This document shows positions 46,407-54,426 of a DNA stretch of 64,000 nucleotides, piece after piece. Below the pieces are notes generated by a model. That model had not been told where the DNA came from. It saw only the letters and a program-made list of their open reading frames with translations, and ran no database searches. The position numbers were made by a program, and so were the translations under genes. The stretch is from Burkholderia cepacia (lineage in GTDB: Bacteria > Pseudomonadota > Gammaproteobacteria > Burkholderiales > Burkholderiaceae): positions 310,001-374,000 of the forward strand of contig NZ_CP013442.1 of NCBI RefSeq assembly GCF_001718835.1. The letters run 5' to 3'. Position 1 is the first letter of the stretch, and each line of letters starts with the position of its first letter.

Positions 46407-47447
46407 TCAGGCGACCTCGATGATGACCTTCAGCGCATGGGTTTGCGCCGCGCGGCCGAAGGTGTCGTATGCGCGCTCGACGTCGTCGAGCGAGAACCGG
46501 TGCGTGATCAGGCGCGTCGGATCGAGGCGCCCGGCGCGTACGGTCTTCAGCAGCATCGGCGTGCTGACCGTGTCGACGAGCCGCGTCGTGATCGAGATAT
46601 TGCGATCCCACAGCTTCTCGAGGTGCAGGTCGGCCTTGACCCCGTGCACGCCGACGTTCGCGACCACGCCGCCCGGCGCCACCAGCGACGTGCACATCTC
46701 GAACGTCGCCGGAATGCCGACCGCCTCGATCGCGCAATCCACGCCGACGCCGTCGGTCAGCTTCATGACTTCCGCCACCGGGTCGCCGGCGCGGCCGTCG
46801 ATGCAATCGGTCGCGCCGAAACGCCGCGCCACCTCGAGCCGGTTGCTGTCCGGGTCGACCATGATGATCCGCGCGGGCGAGTAGAACTGCGCGGTCAGCA
46901 GCGCCGCCAGCCCGATCGGGCCCGCGCCGACGATCGCGACCGAGCAGCCAGGCTGCACCTTGCCGTTCAGCACGCCGCATTCGAACCCGGTCGGCAGGAT
47001 GTCGGACAGCATCACGAGCGCGTCCTCGTCCGCGCCCGGCGGAATCCGGTAGAGGCTCGTCTGCGCGTGCGGAATGCGCACGTACTCGGCCTGTGTCCCG
47101 TCGATCCGGTTGCCGAGGATCCAGCCGCCCGTCGTGCAGTGCGAATACAGGCCGCGCCGGCAGTACTCGCAGCGCCCGCACGACGAGATGCACGAAATGA
47201 GCACGGGATCGCCCGGCTTCAGTGAATCGACCGCGGCGCCGACCTGCTCGACGATGCCGACGCCCTCATGGCCGAGAATGCGGCCGGGTTCGCAGGTCGG
47301 TACGTCGCCCTTGAGAATATGCAGATCGGTACCGCAGATCGTCGTGCGCGTCACGCGGACGATCGCGTCGGTAGGCGACTGCAGTTCCGGCCTGGGCCGC
47401 TCCTCGAGCGCCTTGCGCCCGGGTCCGTGGTAGACGAGTGCTTTCAT
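46407..47447 (-). CDS. Zinc-dependent alcohol dehydrogenase (MDR family)
   Basis: This 346-residue medium-chain dehydrogenase has catalytic-zinc residues in TTICGTDLHIL and GHEGVGIVEQVG. The structural zinc site is CGRCEYCRRGLYSHC, and the NAD-binding site is VGAGPIGLAALL. It probably interconverts an alcohol or diol and its carbonyl to balance redox when oxygen is low. An FNR-like box at 47520-47533 lies 73 bases upstream of the ATG, which supports anaerobic induction. Confidence 0.93.
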   Translation of the reverse strand: MKALVYHGPGRKALEERPRPELQSPTDAIVRVTRTTICGTDLHILKGDVPTCEPGRILGHEGVGIVEQVGAAVDSLKPGDPVLISCISSCGRCEYCRRGLYSHCTTGGWILGNRIDGTQAEYVRIPHAQTSLYRIPPGADEDALVMLSDILPTGFECGVLNGKVQPGCSVAIVGAGPIGLAALLTAQFYSPARIIMVDPDSNRLEVARRFGATDCIDGRAGDPVAEVMKLTDGVGVDCAIEAVGIPATFEMCTSLVAPGGVVANVGVHGVKADLHLEKLWDRNISITTRLVDTVSTPMLLKTVRAGRLDPTRLITHRFSLDDVERAYDTFGRAAQTHALKVIIEVA

Positions 47448-47519
47448 TGCGTGTTCTCTCCGTCGATGGGGCGTTGCCCCCTGCGCTCAACAATGTAGGA
47501 GACGCGCGGGCCGGCCTGC

Positions 47520-47533
47520 TTGACCCGCATCAA
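47520..47533. promoter_or_regulatory. FNR-like box upstream of the zinc alcohol dehydrogenase gene
   Basis: TTGACCCGCATCAA, one change from the TTGAT-N4-ATCAA consensus, centred about 79 bases before the dehydrogenase start. It lies between the phaC stop and that gene. Confidence 0.6.
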
Positions 47534-47547
47534 GCGGCAACGCCTGC

Positions 47548-49377
47548 TCATGCCTCGAGCACGTAAGTGCCCGGCGCCGGCCCCGATCCGTCATCGGGCA
47601 TGCGCGCCGGCACGTCGCCCGACGAGCGCGCGTGCAGCCAGTCGCGCCAGCAGGTCCACCACGATCCGTCGACCGCCGGCGTGTCGCGCACGAAATCGTG
47701 CCGGCTGCGGTAACCCGCGCCGGGTTCGCGGGTCGCGCATCGATAGTGGCGCCCCGCATGGCCGGGTTCGGACACGATGCCCGCGTTGTGCCCGCCCGAT
47801 GTCAGCACGAAGGTCAGCGCGTGGTGCGTGAGCAGGTGAAGCTTGTAGACGGAACGCCACGGCGACACGTGATCGCGCTCGGTGCCGACCACGAACGTCG
47901 GCACGTCGAGATCGGACAACGCGACCGGCCGCCCGTCGACGCAGTAGCGCCCGGCCGCGAGATCGTTGTCGAGAAAGAGCCGCGTCAGGTATTCCGAATG
48001 CATCCGATACGGCATGCGCGTGGTGTCCGCATTCCACGACATCAGGTCGTTGGGCTTCGTGCGCCTGCCGAGCAGGTATTCGCTCATCATCCGCGACCAG
48101 ATCAGGTCGCGCGCGTTCAGCAGTTCGAACGCGGCGGACATCTGCGCGCCGTCCAGGTAACCCTGCCGCCACATCAGCGCGTCGAGTGCGGACAGTTCGC
48201 TCGCGTCGATGAACAGGCCGAGCTCGCCGGGTTCGCTGAAGTCCGTCAGCGCGGCGAGCAGCGTGATCGAGCGCAGCGCGTCATGCCGTGCGTCGCGCGC
48301 GAGCGCCGCCGCGCCGATCGCCAGCAGCGTGCCGCCCAGGCAATAGCCGACCGCGTGGACCGCTTCGCCGCACCGTGCGCGCACCGCGTCGAGCGTCGCG
48401 AGGAAGCCGTCTCGCACGTAGTCGTCGAGCCCGACGTCGCGGGCCTCCGCGCCCGGGTTGCGCCACGACACCGCAAACACGGTGTAGCCCGCATCGACCA
48501 GGAAGCGGATCAGCGAGTTGTGCGGCTGCAGATCGAGGATGTAGTACTTCATGATCCACGACGGCACGATCAGGATCGGTTCGCGCGCGACGTTCGGCGT
48601 CATGGGTTCGTACTGCAGCAGCTCGCACAGCGCGTTGCGCCAGACGACGCGCCCCGGCGTAACCGCCACGTCGCGCCCCGGCAGATACGCGGGCGCCTTG
48701 CGCGCATGCACGCCGCGCATGCGTTCGGCCAGCGCATGCGCGTCTTCGAGCCAGTGCCGCAGCCCCGCCGCGAGATTCGCGCCGCCGCTGCGCATCGTCG
48801 CGTCGAGCGCGACCGGGTTGGTCGCCAGGAAATTGCCCGGCGAGCACGCGTCGAGCCACTGTCGCGCGACGAACCCGACCAGTTCCTCGTGGTGCCGTTC
48901 GACGCCCGGCACGCCGCGCGTTGCGTCGCGCCACCAGCGCTGGGTCGCGAGAAAGCCGTCGCGATAGAACCGGAACGGCCAGTTCGACCAGGCGGGCGCG
49001 GCGAAACGCGGGTCGGCTTCCCCCGTGTGCACCGCGTAACCGTCTTCGTCCGTGTCGTCGCGCGCGGCGGGCGCCCCGGCCGACCACGACACGGCCGCGA
49101 TCCACGCCTGCGTCGCGAGCTCGAGGCACTTTCCCGGCGACACCGCCAGATGCGCGCCCCAATCGAGCATCGCCAGCGCCAGCGACACGGGCGACAGCCC
49201 GAAGGTCATCGCGGCAAGGCTTGCGTGCGCCGCGCGGTTCCACTGCTCGACGGGCGTCGCATCGGGCCGCTTGCGTTCGTCCGCGCGCGGCTGCGGGCGC
49301 GCGTCCGCGGCAGCGGGAGCCACGTCGTGGCTCGCGGGATCTCGTGCGGCGGAGCCGCGCATGGCGATCACTTTCAT
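47548..49377 (-). CDS. phaC: Class I poly(3-hydroxyalkanoate) synthase
   Basis: The 609-residue protein polymerises 3-hydroxyacyl-CoA into PHA granules. The lipase-like box GYCLGGT holds nucleophile C346, with D502 (GTERDHVSPW) and H530 (SGGHNAGIVSEPG) completing the triad. The N-terminal domain with WNRAAHASLA is the usual PhaC_N region. Its ATG overlaps the stop of the reductase gene (ATGA at 49374-49377). PHA synthesis under low oxygen can act as an electron sink. Confidence 0.95.
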   Translation of the reverse strand: MKVIAMRGSAARDPASHDVAPAAADARPQPRADERKRPDATPVEQWNRAAHASLAAMTFGLSPVSLALAMLDWGAHLAVSPGKCLELATQAWIAAVSWSAGAPAARDDTDEDGYAVHTGEADPRFAAPAWSNWPFRFYRDGFLATQRWWRDATRGVPGVERHHEELVGFVARQWLDACSPGNFLATNPVALDATMRSGGANLAAGLRHWLEDAHALAERMRGVHARKAPAYLPGRDVAVTPGRVVWRNALCELLQYEPMTPNVAREPILIVPSWIMKYYILDLQPHNSLIRFLVDAGYTVFAVSWRNPGAEARDVGLDDYVRDGFLATLDAVRARCGEAVHAVGYCLGGTLLAIGAAALARDARHDALRSITLLAALTDFSEPGELGLFIDASELSALDALMWRQGYLDGAQMSAAFELLNARDLIWSRMMSEYLLGRRTKPNDLMSWNADTTRMPYRMHSEYLTRLFLDNDLAAGRYCVDGRPVALSDLDVPTFVVGTERDHVSPWRSVYKLHLLTHHALTFVLTSGGHNAGIVSEPGHAGRHYRCATREPGAGYRSRHDFVRDTPAVDGSWWTCWRDWLHARSSGDVPARMPDDGSGPAPGTYVLEA

Positions 49378-50120
49378 TTCATGTGCATCCCGCCGTTCAC
49401 GGCAAAATCGGCGCCGGTCGCGAACGCGCCTTCGTCCGAGCACAGGAACGCGACGAGCGCCGCGATCTCGTCGGGGCGGCCGAGACGCCCCACCGGGATC
49501 TGCGGCAGGATCTTCGTGTCGAGCACTTCCTTCGGCACCGACTCGACCATCGGCGTCGCGAGATAGCCCGGCGATACGGTATTGACGGTCACGCCGTGTT
49601 TGGCGAGCTCGAGCGCCAGCGCTTTCGTGAACCCGTGCACGCCGGCCTTCGCGGCCGCGTAGTTGGTCTGCCCGTACGCGCCCCGCGAGCCGTTCACCGA
49701 GCCGACGTTGACGATGCGGCCGAAGCCGCGCTCGATCATTCCGCCGACGAACGGCTTCGTCATGTTGAACATGCTGTCGAGGTTGGTGCGCAGCACCGCA
49801 TCCCATTGCGACTTCGTCATCTTCACGAAGGTGGCGTCGTGCGTGATGCCGGCGTTGTTGACGAGCACGTCGACGCCGCCGAGTTGATCGATCACGCGCT
49901 TCCCGCAGCGCTGGCACGAGTCGAAATCGGCGACGTCGACCTCGAACGCGTGAAAGATGCGCCCGGCGTCGCGTTCCTGCGTGAGCCACGTCGCGACGTG
50001 GTCGTTGTGTTCGGTGTGCGACACCGCCACCGTCATGCCCGCGTCGTGCAGGCAACGGCTGATCGCGGCGCCAAGGCCGCCCATTCCGCCGGTAACGAAG
50101 GCAACACGCTCATCTCGCAT
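49374..50120 (-). CDS. phaB: Acetoacetyl-CoA reductase
   Basis: The 248-residue SDR matches PhaB: cofactor site TGGMGGLG, NNAG, Ser in NVGSVNG, catalytic YAAAK, and the PhaB-typical DVADFDSCQ and GQTNYAAAKAG. It reduces acetoacetyl-CoA to (R)-3-hydroxybutyryl-CoA, the monomer for the PhaC encoded directly downstream. GGAGA lies 7 bases before the ATG at 50120. An FNR-like box at 50217-50230 lies about 97 bases upstream. Confidence 0.95.
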   Translation of the reverse strand: MRDERVAFVTGGMGGLGAAISRCLHDAGMTVAVSHTEHNDHVATWLTQERDAGRIFHAFEVDVADFDSCQRCGKRVIDQLGGVDVLVNNAGITHDATFVKMTKSQWDAVLRTNLDSMFNMTKPFVGGMIERGFGRIVNVGSVNGSRGAYGQTNYAAAKAGVHGFTKALALELAKHGVTVNTVSPGYLATPMVESVPKEVLDTKILPQIPVGRLGRPDEIAALVAFLCSDEGAFATGADFAVNGGMHMK

Positions 50121-50216
50121 AGACGCTCTCCTGTGCCGCATCGCCGCCCGTCCGGCAGCCGTCGAGCGGCGTCACGTTGGCATCGCTCATCATCGTCCCC
50201 GTTTCAAACCGGTCCG

Positions 50217-50230
50217 TTGATCGGGATCAG
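50217..50230. promoter_or_regulatory. FNR-like box facing phaB-phaC
   Basis: TTGATCGGGATCAG matches TTGAT-N4-ATCA(A/G) at 13 of 14 informative or spacer positions. It shares the divergent region with the box at 50300-50313 and is nearer phaB. Confidence 0.65.
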
Positions 50231-50299
50231 GGTCCATGCCGCCCGTCGGCGCCCGGCGCGGCGGCCCCGCCACTGTGCGTTGATGCCGCACGGGCGCCG

Positions 50300-50313
50300 T
50301 TGATCTGAGTCAA
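50300..50313. promoter_or_regulatory. FNR-like box upstream of the tandem universal stress gene
   Basis: TTGATCTGAGTCAA fits TTGAT-N4-(A/G)TCAA. It ends 67 bases before the ATG at 50381, a distance compatible with class II activation near -41. Confidence 0.65.
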
Positions 50314-50380
50314 GCGCGCGGAAACCCTGCTTCGTAGACTGGATTGCACTGGCGGATCACCCGTCGATGGAGCGATTCCG

Positions 50381-51220
50381 ATGAGCTACAAGAGCATGGT
50401 CGTGCACCTCGATACGAGCGCCCGCGCGCATTCGCGCCTCGAGTTCGCGCTGCGGCTGGCGCGGCGTTTCGACGCGCACCTGACCGGCCTGTTTGCAGTC
50501 TATACGCCGGAACTGACTTCGTTCTACGTGATGGCCGGTTCCGCCGACTATTTCCGCGAACGCGAGGAACGGCGCAATCAATGCCACGCCGCGCTGGAGC
50601 GCCTGTTCCATGCGGAAACGGCGCGGGCCAAGGTGTCGAGCAACTGGGTGTGCGCGGATGCGCGCGCCAACTTCGTCGTGCCGCGCCACGCACGCCATGC
50701 GGATCTCGTGATCGTCGGCCAGGGCGATCCGGACGATCCGGACACCTACATCGACGACCAGTTTCCGGAGAACCTGGTGCTGTCCGCCGGCCGCCCGGTG
50801 CTGTTCGTGCCGTATGCGGGCGAGTATCCGACGCTCGGCGAGCGCGTGCTCGTCGCGTGGGACGGCAGCCGCGAAGCGGCCCGCGCCGCGCACGACGCGC
50901 TCCCGTTTCTCGAGCATGCGAAGCGCACGACGGTCGCCGCCGTCGTCAACGGCAATCACGCGGACGCCGGGGTGCGCATCCCGGGCGCGGACGCGGCGTT
51001 GATGCTCGCGCGGCACGCATCGGACGTGAACGTGCTCGACATCGGTACCGGCACCGGCGCGTCGATCGGCGACACGCTGCTGTCGCGCGCGTACGAAACG
51101 GGTTCCGACCTGCTCGTGATGGGGGCCTACGGCCATTCGCGCTGGCGCGAACTGGTGATGGGCGGCGCCACGCGCACGGTGCTGGGGTCGATGACGCTGC
51201 CGGTGCTGATGTCGCACTGA
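50381..51220 (+). CDS. Tandem-domain universal stress protein
   Basis: This 279-residue protein has two UspA-like domains (about 1-145 and 150-279). The second keeps the ATP-binding loop GAYGHSRWRELVMGGATRTVLG (G-x2-G-x9-G-[ST]); the first lacks it. Such proteins help cells persist under low oxygen or stress. An FNR-like box lies upstream. The protein is closely related in sequence to the frameshifted gene at 53287. Confidence 0.92.
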   Translation: MSYKSMVVHLDTSARAHSRLEFALRLARRFDAHLTGLFAVYTPELTSFYVMAGSADYFREREERRNQCHAALERLFHAETARAKVSSNWVCADARANFVVPRHARHADLVIVGQGDPDDPDTYIDDQFPENLVLSAGRPVLFVPYAGEYPTLGERVLVAWDGSREAARAAHDALPFLEHAKRTTVAAVVNGNHADAGVRIPGADAALMLARHASDVNVLDIGTGTGASIGDTLLSRAYETGSDLLVMGAYGHSRWRELVMGGATRTVLGSMTLPVLMSH

Positions 51221-51238
51221 GCGGGTCGAAGCCCATGC

Positions 51239-51262
51239 GCGAGGCCGGCACATCGGCCTCGC
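51239..51262 (+). terminator. GC hairpin between two universal stress genes
   Basis: A perfect 9-bp stem (51239-51247 with 51254-51262) with loop GCACAT lies 18 bases after the first stress gene stop. No T-run follows; it may attenuate rather than terminate. Confidence 0.45.
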
Positions 51263-51287
51263 AGCCCGGCGGGAACGGCCGGGCCGT

Positions 51288-51301
51288 TTGATCCAGATCA
51301 G
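51288..51301. promoter_or_regulatory. FNR-like box upstream of the single-domain universal stress gene
   Basis: TTGATCCAGATCAG matches the consensus except at the last base. It ends 58 bases before the ATG at 51360. Confidence 0.65.
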
Positions 51302-51359
51302 CGCGAGCGCCCCGCGTGCGCCGATGATGAAGACATCCGCGCCTCTCCAGGGAAACGCC

Positions 51360-51851
51360 ATGTACTCGAACATTCTGGTTGCGCTCGACGGCAGCGAAAC
51401 ATCCTCGCATGCACTCGACGCCGCGCTGACGCTCGCGGCGGAAACGGGTGCGCGGCTGACCCCCGTCTACGTCGTCGATTTCCTGGTGCCGGCCTACGAC
51501 ATGTACGGATACGATCCGTCGATCCTCGTCGACGCCTTCCGCGAAGAAGGGTTGCGCGTCACCGACGACGCCGCGCAACGGATGGCCGCGCGCGGCGTGT
51601 CCGGCACGCCGCAGATCGCCAACGTCGAGCCGGCCGGCGAAGACATCGCGGACCGCATCCTGGTCGTCGCGCGGGAAACCGGAGCCGACCTGATCGTGAT
51701 GGGCACGCACGGCCGGCGCGGCTTCCAGCGCCTCTTCCTCGGCAGCGTGGCCGAGCGCGTGCTGCGCCTGGCCACGTGCCCGGTCCTGATGATTCCGGCG
51801 CGCTGCGCGCCGCAGCCTGCCGCCGAAACCGCGGCGGCGTCGACCGACTAG
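51360..51851 (+). CDS. Single-domain universal stress protein
   Basis: This 163-residue UspA-type protein starts MYSNILVALDGSETSSHALD and keeps the ATP-binding loop GTHGRRGFQRLFLGSVAERV. An FNR-like box lies upstream. Its TAG stop (51849-51851) forms part of the CTAG at the left edge of the IS110-type element. Insertion therefore happened exactly at the end of this gene without changing the protein. Confidence 0.93.
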   Translation: MYSNILVALDGSETSSHALDAALTLAAETGARLTPVYVVDFLVPAYDMYGYDPSILVDAFREEGLRVTDDAAQRMAARGVSGTPQIANVEPAGEDIADRILVVARETGADLIVMGTHGRRGFQRLFLGSVAERVLRLATCPVLMIPARCAPQPAAETAAASTD

Positions 51852-51880
51852 GGTCTGTTTACATACGGAACACGCATGCG
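51848..51880 (+). repeat. Left 33-base terminal inverted repeat of the IS110-type element
   Basis: It begins CTAGGGTCTGTTTACATACG and is the exact reverse complement of 53246-53278. Directly inside it, GAATGCCCGAAATCGC (about 51880-51895) recurs in inverted form near 53102-53120, so the arms show partial pairing beyond the perfect part. Confidence 0.9.
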
Positions 51881-51929
51881 AATGCCCGAAATCGCTCGTA
51901 GGGCAAGGAGGGAGCAACCGTCTTTCATG

Positions 51930-52886
51930 TCAAGCCAAATGAAGCGAGTCATTCCAATGCGAGCCCGATTTGGCCATGGCATTCAGGATGGTCAAGAGCT
52001 TGCGCATCGCGGCAACAAGGGCAACCTTTTTGGGCTTGCCCAGGGCCGTCAAGCGCGCATAAAAGCTTTTGAAGACCGTGTTGTGGCGCACTGCGACGAG
52101 CGTAGCCATGTACAACGCTCGTCGGACCTCGGCGCGGCCACCCCAGATCGTGCGTTGGCCGCGCATTTGGCCCGAATCTCGGTTCAGGGGAGCCACGCCG
52201 ACCAGTGCGGCGATGCGCCGACGACACAACGAACCCAGTTCAGGCAATTCGGCCAGCAGCGTAGCGACAGTCGCAGGACCAATGCCTTTGACGCTGGACA
52301 GCGCCTGGGCCAATTCGGCGTGGTGGGTGCGCACATGATCGGCGCAGTCGTGTTCGACATCGTCGATCTGCGATTTGAGGAACTTGATGGTTTGCTCGAT
52401 GCTCGGACGCGCACTGGCATGCGCCAACGTCAGGCGTCTCCGCTCAGCCGTCAGCATCGTAACCAGCTGCCTGCGACGCAACACGAGCGCCTGCAAGCGC
52501 TGCAATTGCGCGTCGGGCAACTGCTTGATAAAGCGCTCGCGCTGCGGATGCTGGTGCAACACGCGGGCAAACGCGGCCAACATCCGCGCGTCGAGGCTGT
52601 CCGTCTTCGCCAACGTGCCCATGGCACGAGCAAAGTCGCGCGCCTGACGGGGATTGACCACGGCCACCGACAGTCCCGCAGCCTGCAAGGCACACGCCGC
52701 CTCGAATTCGTAGCCGCCCGTGGCTTCGAGTACGACGAGTGCTGGAGCCAGCTTCGCCAGTTCGGCCGTCATCGCTTCAATGCCGTCACTATTGTTGGCG
52801 TATTGCCAGGTCGAACTCGCCGTGCTGCTGCCAATTTCCAGCGTGTCGCGCGAAACATCGATACCGATGAACACTGCTTCGGGCAT
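51930..52886 (-). CDS. IS110-family transposase (DEDD recombinase)
   Basis: The 318-residue protein has the RuvC-like N-terminal domain (FIGIDVSRDTLEIG, VVLEATGGYE, KTDSLDARMLAAFA) supplying the DEDD acidic residues. The C-terminal Transposase_20 region (VKGIGPATVATLLAELPELG, then WGGRAEVRRALYMA) has the Ser/Gly-rich segment DSGQMRGQR. Family enzymes recombine DNA guided by a bridge RNA encoded in the element. Length is slightly short of 330-350 but complete. Confidence 0.93.
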   Translation of the reverse strand: MPEAVFIGIDVSRDTLEIGSSTASSTWQYANNSDGIEAMTAELAKLAPALVVLEATGGYEFEAACALQAAGLSVAVVNPRQARDFARAMGTLAKTDSLDARMLAAFARVLHQHPQRERFIKQLPDAQLQRLQALVLRRRQLVTMLTAERRRLTLAHASARPSIEQTIKFLKSQIDDVEHDCADHVRTHHAELAQALSSVKGIGPATVATLLAELPELGSLCRRRIAALVGVAPLNRDSGQMRGQRTIWGGRAEVRRALYMATLVAVRHNTVFKSFYARLTALGKPKKVALVAAMRKLLTILNAMAKSGSHWNDSLHLA

Positions 52887-53245
52887 GTTCTTCCACTCCC
52901 ATCCTTGTTTATGCGAACTTTATTCCGACAACCGTTCGGGCTTACGGAAGAACGGTCCGACTCACGCGCCCAGTGCTCACTCGCGGGCTTGGTTTCCCAG
53001 AGGAGGAACGGGCTACGTGAGCCGGTCCGAAACCGCAGACTTAAAGATACAAGGAGCGCCGTTTGGCCGTGCCAAACAAGCGACGAGCGACGCCGCCATA
53101 CGGGCGATTTCGGGCATTCCCGTGGAATGGTTTTTTTAAAATTTGGGGTTGCCACGAGAACGGCCGCTCGCCGCGTTGCGCTCCTTGCGAATACGTCCAG
53201 TATTCGCGGCGTCGCGCGCCTCGCGAGCGGCCGTTCTCGTCGCAA
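52887..53245 (-). ncRNA. Candidate bridge-RNA region of the IS110-type element
   Basis: IS110-group elements encode a structured guide RNA in the non-coding end upstream of the transposase. Here that end is about 360 bases long, has no supported gene and contains several inverted repeats, including the hairpin at 53148-53246. This is an inference from family knowledge. I could not fold the RNA or find the guide loops. Confidence 0.4.
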
Positions 53246-53246
53246 C
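53148..53246. repeat. 99-base nested hairpin inside the IS110-type element
   Basis: Outer arms 53148-53171 and 53223-53246 pair over 24 bases with one mismatch. Within them a second perfect 8-bp stem pairs 53187-53194 with 53200-53207. The block sits between the right terminal repeat and the inner repeat near 53102-53120, with no counterpart at the left end, so it looks like a separate insertion or a structured RNA domain. Confidence 0.75.
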
Positions 53247-53278
53247 GCATGCGTGTTCCGTATGTAAACAGACCCTAG
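53246..53278 (-). repeat. Right 33-base terminal inverted repeat of the IS110-type element
   Basis: Exact reverse complement of 51848-51880, ending CTAG at 53278. The ribosome-binding site of the next gene (AGGAG, from 53277) starts within the repeat edge. Confidence 0.9.
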
Positions 53279-53286
53279 GAGCCGTC

Positions 53287-54115
53287 ATGAGCTACAAGAC
53301 CCTGCTCGTCCACCTCGACGACAGCGAGCGCAGCGCGCGTCGGCCTCGCACTCGAACTCGCGGCGCGCTGGAACGCGCATCTGATCGGCCTCTACGTGGT
53401 CTGCCAGGACCTGTTCGAGCCGTTGCGGCGGCCCGACGAACCGCTGAAGCTTGCCGTGTACGAGCGCCTGTGCGACGCGCGCCGCAAGCAGGCGGAGGCG
53501 CGCTTGCTCGCAGCGGCCGAGCGCGCGGGACGCAGCGTCGAATGGCAGGCACCGGCCGGCCCCGCGACCGAGACCGCGATCCTGCATGCGCGGCATGCGG
53601 ATCTGCTGGTGCTCGGCCAGCCCGATCCGCACGACCGCATGACGTATATCGCCAGCCATTTCGTCGAGGATGTCGTGATGGGCAGCGGCCGCCCGGCGAT
53701 CGTCGTGCCCTACGCGGGCGACGTGCGGACGATCGGCGAGAACGTGCTGATCGGCTGGGACGGCGGGCGCGAAGCCGCCCGCGCGATGGCCGATGCGCTG
53801 CCGCTGCTCGCCCGCGCGCGCTTCGTCAACGTCGAAACCGTCGCGCGCAAGCGCCCCGATCCGGACAAGACGCCCGCGGGCGTCGACGTCGCCGCGTATC
53901 TCGAGCGGCACGGCGTTCGCGCGTCGTTCTCGACGACGCCGCGCGAGGGCGACCTCGGCTCGGGCGCGACGCTGCTGAACCGGGCCAGCGACCTGCATGC
54001 CGACCTCATCGTGATGGGCGCATACAGCCACACGCGGATGCACGAACGTGTGCTGGGCGGCGCCACGCGCACGATCCTCGAGACGATGACGGTGCCGGTG
54101 CTGATGTCGCATTGA
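53287..54115 (+). pseudogene. Tandem universal stress protein gene with a 2-base frameshift
   Basis: From the ATG at 53287 (AGGAG upstream) the frame encodes SYKTLLVHLDDSERSAR, like the gene at 50381, then becomes Arg-rich nonsense. The rest of the protein (LALELAARWNAHLIGLYVV onward, to LMSH at 54115) continues in another frame. Restoring two bases in the GCGCGCG stretch near 53334-53338 rejoins them. Two UspA domains follow, the second with GAYSHTRMHERVLGGATRT. It is either a real loss of function beside the new IS110 insertion or a sequence error. Confidence 0.8.
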
Positions 54116-54126
54116 CCGGCGCACGG

Positions 54127-54146
54127 GGCGGCCGAACCCGGCCGCC
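54127..54146 (+). terminator. GC hairpin after the frameshifted stress gene
   Basis: A perfect 8-bp stem (54127-54134 with 54139-54146) with an AACC loop, 12 bases after the stop; an alternative longer pairing reaches 54160. No T-run. Confidence 0.4.
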
Positions 54147-54426
54147 CGGCTGGCCGCCCCTGCGGCATGACGCCGCACGCCTGTAGGAATCGCCCTACAC
54201 GGCTTCCACGTTGCCTACCTCATCTTCAATCCACGCTGATTCCGCTCGGGTGCCGGCGCGTCCATACTGCCCCCCATCAAAGCCGGATAGCCGTGCGCGT
54301 CCAGGAACCCGTCCGGCACGGATTTCGTTTCACGAAGACGGCGGACAGCCGACGCCGCACGCCAAACGGTCGACGCGCCCCCACCCGGGTCCCGATCGCC
54401 GCAGACCCAACGAACTGGAGCAGATC

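Larger units (their letters stand above)
51848..53278 (-). mobile_element. IS110-family insertion sequence with long terminal inverted repeats
   Basis: A 1.43 kb element carries one IS110-type transposase gene on the minus strand and a roughly 360-base non-coding 5' region. Perfect 33-base inverted repeats, each including an outer CTAG, form the ends (51848-51880 and 53246-53278). Ordinary IS110 elements lack such terminal repeats. The structure may be an IS110 unit inside a palindromic carrier or a subgroup with atypical ends. It lies between two universal stress genes. Confidence 0.85.

Noticed and set aside
52769..53245. Minus-strand open frame through the IS110 non-coding end
   Set aside because: It reads through the nested hairpin and overlaps the transposase start in another frame; the structure explains it better as RNA or repeat.
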